A stretch of 64,000 nt of DNA from positions 62,001 through 126,000 of the forward strand of contig NZ_QPIX01000008.1 in NCBI RefSeq assembly GCF_003337715.1, written 5' to 3'. Under the pieces are notes generated by a model. It saw nothing but the letters and a program-made list of their open reading frames with translations. It had not been told where the DNA came from and made no database searches. Below are positions 60,102-64,000 of this stretch, in pieces. Each line of letters starts with the position of its first letter. Positions within the stretch are counted from its first letter, which is position 1. The DNA comes from Ciceribacter lividus. GTDB lineage: Bacteria; Pseudomonadota; Alphaproteobacteria; Rhizobiales; Rhizobiaceae. A program made the position numbers and the translations under genes.

Positions 60102-61136
60102 GTGTTTGAGACGAGAGATTTCAGATTGTGGTTGGCGGTGATGACGGCAGCGCTCGCATCGGCGTCCGCCGCCGCTGCACGAGACCAGCTTATCGTCGCC
60201 GGCTATGGCGGCTCGACCGAGAAGATCCTTCGCGAGAAGGTCCTCCCGAAATTCGAGGAGGAGAACAACGTCAAAGTGACCTATGTCGCCGGCAACTCGA
60301 CCGATACGCTGGCAAAGCTGCAGGCACAGAAGGACAACCAGGAAATCGATGTCGCACTCATCGATGACGGTCCGATCTCGCGCGCCGTTTCTCTGGGCTT
60401 CTGCGCGCCGATTACCGGGGTCGACTTCAGCCAGATCTACGACACGGCCGCATTTCCTGATCACAAGGCGTCGGGGCTCGGGCTCATCGCGACGGGGCTG
60501 ATGTATAATAAACAGGTATTCGAGGAGAATGGTTGGACCGCCCCGACGTCCTGGAACGACCTCAAGAACCCGAAGTTCGCGGGCAAGGTCGTCATCCCGC
60601 CGATGAACAACGGCTACGGCTTGCTGACGGTGGTCATGCTGGCGCGCATGAACGGCGGCGGCGAGGGCAATATCGAACCGGGCTTCGAGATCATCAAGAG
60701 CGACGTGGACAAGAACGTCCTTGCCTACGAGCCCTCTCCGGCGAAGATGACGGAACTCTTCCAGACCGGTCAGGCTGTCTTGGGCGTATGGGGCTCTTCG
60801 CGCGTCCAGGCGCTGGCCGGCACCGGCTTTCCTGTGGATTTCGTCTATCCGGCCGAAGGCGCACCGGCGGTCATGACCGCCATTTGCCCGGTGGCGAAGG
60901 CGTCTGTCTCGCCGCTCGCCCAGGCCTTCGTGACGATGATGCTGTCCAAGGAGGTGCAGGAATCGCTGGCAGATGAGGCAGGCTATGCGCCGGTCCGGAA
61001 AGATGCGGTGGTGAAGAACCCCGGGCTGATGCCCTACGGAGAGGCGGCGAAGAAGCTGGTCGTGGCGGATTGGGACACGATCAATCGGCAGCGAGACGAG
61101 TGGAACAAGCGCTGGACCCGCGAGGTCGAACGCTGA
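60102..61136 (+). CDS. ABC transporter substrate-binding protein (spermidine/putrescine/opine type)
   Basis: About 344 aa. The signal peptide FRLWLAVMTAALASASAAAA precedes mature RDQLIVAGYGGSTEKILREK. The fold resembles family-1 binding proteins of the PotD/opine class: VTYVAGNSTDTLAKLQAQKD, WTAPTSWNDLKNPKFAGKVV and VLGVWGSSRVQALAGTGFPV. The GTG at 60102 has GGGAG seven bases upstream and gives a proper signal peptide; longer starts do not. A strong hairpin follows the stop. Ligand unknown. Confidence 0.87.
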   Translation: MFETRDFRLWLAVMTAALASASAAAARDQLIVAGYGGSTEKILREKVLPKFEEENNVKVTYVAGNSTDTLAKLQAQKDNQEIDVALIDDGPISRAVSLGFCAPITGVDFSQIYDTAAFPDHKASGLGLIATGLMYNKQVFEENGWTAPTSWNDLKNPKFAGKVVIPPMNNGYGLLTVVMLARMNGGGEGNIEPGFEIIKSDVDKNVLAYEPSPAKMTELFQTGQAVLGVWGSSRVQALAGTGFPVDFVYPAEGAPAVMTAICPVAKASVSPLAQAFVTMMLSKEVQESLADEAGYAPVRKDAVVKNPGLMPYGEAAKKLVVADWDTINRQRDEWNKRWTREVER

Positions 61137-61144
61137 GTGCTCGA

Positions 61145-61182
61145 TCAACGCGATCGCATCGCCCCGCATGCGATCGCGTTGA
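61145..61182 (+). repeat. Intercistronic hairpin after the binding-protein gene
   Basis: TCAACGCGATCGCAT and ATGCGATCGCGTTGA form a perfect 15-bp stem with an 8-base loop, 8 bp after the binding-protein stop and 79 bp before the ATPase start. No T-run follows, so it more likely shields upstream mRNA than fully terminates. Confidence 0.7.
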
Positions 61183-61261
61183 CGACCCGGTTCGGCTCCT
61201 CACGCGGAACCTCCCGCGCGTCGGAACACCGCTGCATCTCTCTTTCTTCAGGAGAACATCC

Positions 61262-62305
61262 GTGCCCTATCTTGCTCTAGACAGGCTGCGTAAGGTCTAT
61301 GGTCACGCAGTCGCCGTGGAGGGGATCAATCTCTCCGTCAAAAAGGGAGAGTTCGTCTCGCTCCTCGGTCCATCCGGCTGCGGCAAAACGACGACCCTGC
61401 AAATGATCGCGGGATTCGTTGAGCCGACCGGCGGATCTGTCGTTCTGGACGGAACCGAGCTTTCCCGGCTTCCGCCGAACCGCCGGGGACTGGGAATCGT
61501 TTTCCAGAGCTATGCCCTCTTCCCACACATGACGGTTGCGCAGAACCTTGCGTTCGGGCTGGAGATGCGTGGCGTCGCCAAGGCCGAAATCACACGGCGC
61601 GTCTCGGAAATGCTGGATTTGGTGGGCCTCTCGGACAAGGCCGGGCGCTATCCGCGGCAAATGTCGGGCGGGCAACAGCAACGCGTGGCACTGGGACGCG
61701 CGCTCATCATCAGGCCATCCGTGCTGCTCTTGGATGAACCACTCTCCAACCTCGACGCCAAGATGCGGGAGGAGATGCAGATCGAGTTGCGCCAGATCCA
61801 GCAAACGCTGGGAACGACAACAGTCCTCGTCACCCATGACCAGCATGAGGCGCTCGCGCTCTCCGACAAGATCGTCGTGATGAGCGCCGCCAAGGTCGAG
61901 CAGATCGGAAGCCCGCTCGAGGTCTACGAGAAACCGGCGACACCGTTCGTCGCTTCCTTCCTCGGCAAGACCAACATCTTTCAGGCCGAGGGCAGAGAGA
62001 AGACCCTGCTCGTCGGAGACTGTCCGATCCCTCTCGACCGCCCGTTCGAAGGCAGTACCTCCATCTCCATCCGTCCGGAGAAGCTGACCATATCGCGAGA
62101 GCCGACGGGCGGCCTCTCCGGACGCATCAAGACGCGTGTCTTCCAAGGCGATCACTGGCTTTTCCAGATCGACACGCCAGCGGGCATGGCCACGGTCATC
62201 CGGCCGAATGACGGCACGGCGGTCCCGGCGGAACATGATCTGGTCGGGCTGACCATCAAACCGGAAGACATCGTCTTTGCCCTCGCGTCAGGGAGCAAGC
62301 CATGA
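61262..62305 (+). CDS. ABC transporter ATP-binding protein (PotA-like)
   Basis: A 347-aa ATPase with Walker A GPSGCGKTTTLQ, Q-loop FQSYALFPHM, signature MSGGQQQRVALGRAL, Walker B LLLDEPLSNLDA and VTHDQHEA. The last 100 residues form the TOBE regulatory domain (ISIRPEKLTISREP). The GTG start at 61262 follows AGGAG at about eight bases; the upstream in-frame extension covers the hairpin and is not used. Overlaps the next permease as ATGA. Confidence 0.92.
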   Translation: MPYLALDRLRKVYGHAVAVEGINLSVKKGEFVSLLGPSGCGKTTTLQMIAGFVEPTGGSVVLDGTELSRLPPNRRGLGIVFQSYALFPHMTVAQNLAFGLEMRGVAKAEITRRVSEMLDLVGLSDKAGRYPRQMSGGQQQRVALGRALIIRPSVLLLDEPLSNLDAKMREEMQIELRQIQQTLGTTTVLVTHDQHEALALSDKIVVMSAAKVEQIGSPLEVYEKPATPFVASFLGKTNIFQAEGREKTLLVGDCPIPLDRPFEGSTSISIRPEKLTISREPTGGLSGRIKTRVFQGDHWLFQIDTPAGMATVIRPNDGTAVPAEHDLVGLTIKPEDIVFALASGSKP

Positions 62306-63156
62306 GCCTCCGGCGCGAAGCCTATCTCCTCGCCGCCCCTGCGGTCCTTCTCTTTCTAGGGATCGTCGCCATTCCGCTCGTCATGACGCTGCTGCTTTCC
62401 CTGCATGAATGGAGTTCGTCTGGTGGCATCACCGCGACGATCCAGCTCGGCAACTATCGGGAGGTCTTCTCGGACAGCTACTTCGCCGGGATATTTGCGC
62501 GAACACTTCGTATTTCACTTGCGACGACGCTTGCCTGCATCCTTCTCGGCGTTCCGGAGGCCTATATCTTGCGCAGAATGCGCGAGCCGTGGCGCTCGGT
62601 CATGATGGTGGTCATCATTGGACCGCTCCTTGTCTCGGTCGTCTCGCGGACGCTCGGCTGGGCGCTGATCCTGTCCGGCAATGGCCTGTTGTCTAAGCTT
62701 CTGCTCGCGCTAGGACTGACCGGGACGCCGGTCTCGCTGATGTTTACCGAAGCGGGCGTCGTGATCGCGCTCACCCACGTGCTGGTCCCGTTCGTAGTGC
62801 TCTCGGTCTCGGCCTCGCTCGGGCACATGGACCCGTCGATCGAACGGGCCGCCCAGTCCCTCGGTGCAGGGCAGTTCACGATCTTCCGCCGGATCGTCCT
62901 TCCTCAGGCCATGCCGGGCATCCTTTCGGGCACCATCGTGGTCTTCACGCTGTCTGCGAGCGCATTCGCTACGCCGGCCATCATCGGCGGCCGGCGGCTG
63001 AAAGTCGCTGCGACACTCGCCTATGACGAATTCCTCAACACGCTCAACTGGCCGCTCGGCGCCGCCATTGCCGTCTTGCTGCTGATCGGCATCGTACTGC
63101 TCGTCGTCGGCTGGAATCGCTTTGTGGAACGGCGCTACATCCAGGTGTTCTCATGA
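62302..63156 (+). CDS. ABC transporter permease (PotB-like)
   Basis: A 284-aa MetI-like permease, about six hydrophobic segments starting LLAAPAVLLFLGIVAIPLVM. The EAA loop is visible as SIERAAQSLGAGQFTIFRRI and VLPQAMPGILSGTIVVFTLS. ATGA overlaps on both sides link it to the ATPase and the second permease. Confidence 0.92.
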   Translation: MSLRREAYLLAAPAVLLFLGIVAIPLVMTLLLSLHEWSSSGGITATIQLGNYREVFSDSYFAGIFARTLRISLATTLACILLGVPEAYILRRMREPWRSVMMVVIIGPLLVSVVSRTLGWALILSGNGLLSKLLLALGLTGTPVSLMFTEAGVVIALTHVLVPFVVLSVSASLGHMDPSIERAAQSLGAGQFTIFRRIVLPQAMPGILSGTIVVFTLSASAFATPAIIGGRRLKVAATLAYDEFLNTLNWPLGAAIAVLLLIGIVLLVVGWNRFVERRYIQVFS

Positions 63157-63953
63157 CGAAAAACGGCCCTCTCGCGCTCGTCTTCAACGCGCTCTTCGTG
63201 GTTTTCCTCGTTTCCCCCATGATGCTGGTCTGCCTCGTCGCCTTCACGTCGGAAGACTATCTGGCCCTGCCGACGAACGGCCTTTCCTTGCGCTGGTTTT
63301 ACCGCCTGGGTGAGTATCCCGAGTTCATGGAGTCCTTCCGGACGAGCCTCGGCGTCGCCCTGGCTTCCGCGATCCTTGCACTCCTCTTCGCGGTGCCGGC
63401 CGGCCTGGCCATTGCGCGCTACCGCTTCCCCGGACGTGAGACCTTGAACGCGCTGTTCATGTCGCCGCTGATGTTGCCGCACATCGTGCTCGGCATCGCC
63501 TTCCTCCGCTTCTACACGGAAATCGGCCTCTCCGGAACGACGGCCGGCCTGGTGATCGGCCACGTGGTTATCGTCTTTCCCTTTGCCATGAGAATTATCA
63601 TCGCCGGCGCCTCCGGCATGGACAAGCGGATCGAAGACGCGGCCGCCTCGCTCGGCGCAAGCCGCGTGACGATCTATCGGCGGATCATTCTGCCGCTGAT
63701 CGTTCCGGGCGTTGCAAGCGGATTTGCCTTGTCGTTCATCCAGAGTTTCGACGAAACCACGATGACGATCTTCGTGGCATCGCCCACCACGACGACTCTG
63801 CCCGTCAGGATGTTCAATTACATCCAGGATTCCATCGACCCTCTCATCTGCGCCGTTTCCGCCCTTCTTATCCTCCTGACGGTCATACTGATGATCGTTC
63901 TCGATCGGCTTTACGGGCTCGAACGCCTGTTCGTCGGCGAGGGCCGCTCATGA
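63153..63953 (+). CDS. ABC transporter permease (PotC-like)
   Basis: A 266-aa MetI-like permease. The EAA loop is visible as RIEDAAASLGASRVTIYRRI and ILPLIVPGVASGFALSFIQS, and SFDETTMTIFVASPTTTTLP is typical of PotC. Overlaps the next gene (ATGA), which starts at the window edge. Confidence 0.92.
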   Translation: MTKNGPLALVFNALFVVFLVSPMMLVCLVAFTSEDYLALPTNGLSLRWFYRLGEYPEFMESFRTSLGVALASAILALLFAVPAGLAIARYRFPGRETLNALFMSPLMLPHIVLGIAFLRFYTEIGLSGTTAGLVIGHVVIVFPFAMRIIIAGASGMDKRIEDAAASLGASRVTIYRRIILPLIVPGVASGFALSFIQSFDETTMTIFVASPTTTTLPVRMFNYIQDSIDPLICAVSALLILLTVILMIVLDRLYGLERLFVGEGRS

Positions 63954-64000
63954 GTGCGGTGTCTCGCAAGGAGAAGGCAGATGCTTCCGACGTGGTTATC
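63950..64000 (+). CDS. Start of a probable FAD-dependent oxidoreductase (truncated by window edge)
   Basis: Only 17 codons are visible, ending ASDVVI. An Asp-Val-Val-Ile stretch at this position usually precedes the GGGxxG dinucleotide fold of FAD-dependent (DAO-type) oxidoreductases, often found with polyamine or amino-acid importers. The ATG overlaps the permease stop. With so little sequence this is a guess on family, but a real gene start is likely. Confidence 0.5.
   Translation, partial: MSAVSRKEKADASDVVI

Noticed and set aside
1..64000. tRNA, rRNA, CRISPR array or phage genes
   Set aside because: I looked for tRNA-like ends, repeat-spacer patterns and phage structural genes and found none I could support.

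Overview
The window looks like DNA from an alphaproteobacterium of the Rhizobiales, probably Rhizobiaceae. The evidence is high GC coding sequence, tightly overlapping ATGA gene junctions, many ABC importers with paired LysR, GntR and LacI regulators, and rhizobial-type IS481, IS5, IS66 and lipase-like remnants. The catabolic and transport content with scattered IS debris would suit a secondary replicon (chromid or megaplasmid), but this is inference. No rRNA, tRNA, CRISPR array or replication origin was seen.

Positions 1-10.1 kb. A 3'-truncated acyl-CoA ligase is divergent from a MarR regulator. Next comes a sulfur-scavenging block: an Rrf2 regulator, a short acyl-CoA-dehydrogenase-like flavoprotein (SfnB/DszC-like), a flavin reductase, an FAD/NAD(P)-binding protein and the alkanesulfonate operon ssuA-ssuD-ssuC-ssuB. 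Two promoter regions in this block share the 12-mer TATAGAAAATAT.

Positions 10.5-18 kb. A small HTH gene is translationally coupled to a six-gene hyfBCEFGI-like membrane complex. Its large subunit lacks three of the four [NiFe]-binding cysteines, so it is best read as an Ehr-type (energy-converting-hydrogenase-related) complex rather than a hydrogenase. A LysR regulator, a cupin and a small haem-copper-oxidase-like membrane protein follow.

Positions 20-22.2 kb. This region holds an unusual beta-trefoil protein with hydrophobic N-terminal segments, next to a lipoprotein coupled to a broken lipase-like gene.

Positions 22.5-29.8 kb. A 5-oxoprolinase operon (NRAMP-like transporter, pxpA, ycsI, fused pxpB-pxpC, biotin carboxylase with biotinyl domain) is divergent from a GntR regulator.

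Positions 29.9-32.5 kb. Mobile-element debris: an IS481 transposase abuts an N-terminally truncated IS5 transposase, followed by small orphan ORFs.

Positions 32.5-40.7 kb. A compact operon encodes a stand-alone Rieske protein, a Rieske-less oxygenase catalytic subunit, a GST-like protein, a purine-deaminase-like amidohydrolase and a BMP-type nucleoside/purine importer. The layout recalls NdmC/NdmD/NdmE methylxanthine N-demethylation and is the most interesting system in the window.

Positions 40.8-46.6 kb. An aldehyde dehydrogenase fragment is followed by a LacI-controlled ABC importer operon that ends in a metallophosphodiesterase. Positions 46.8-51.9 kb carry a second BMP-type importer on the minus strand. 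Positions 52.1-58.8 kb hold an IS66 remnant and the cytochrome bd operon cydDCABX, with an FNR/FixK-like box upstream and a strong hairpin terminator. Positions 59.1-64 kb hold a LysR regulator divergent from a polyamine/opine-type ABC importer, with the start of a probable FAD oxidoreductase at the edge.
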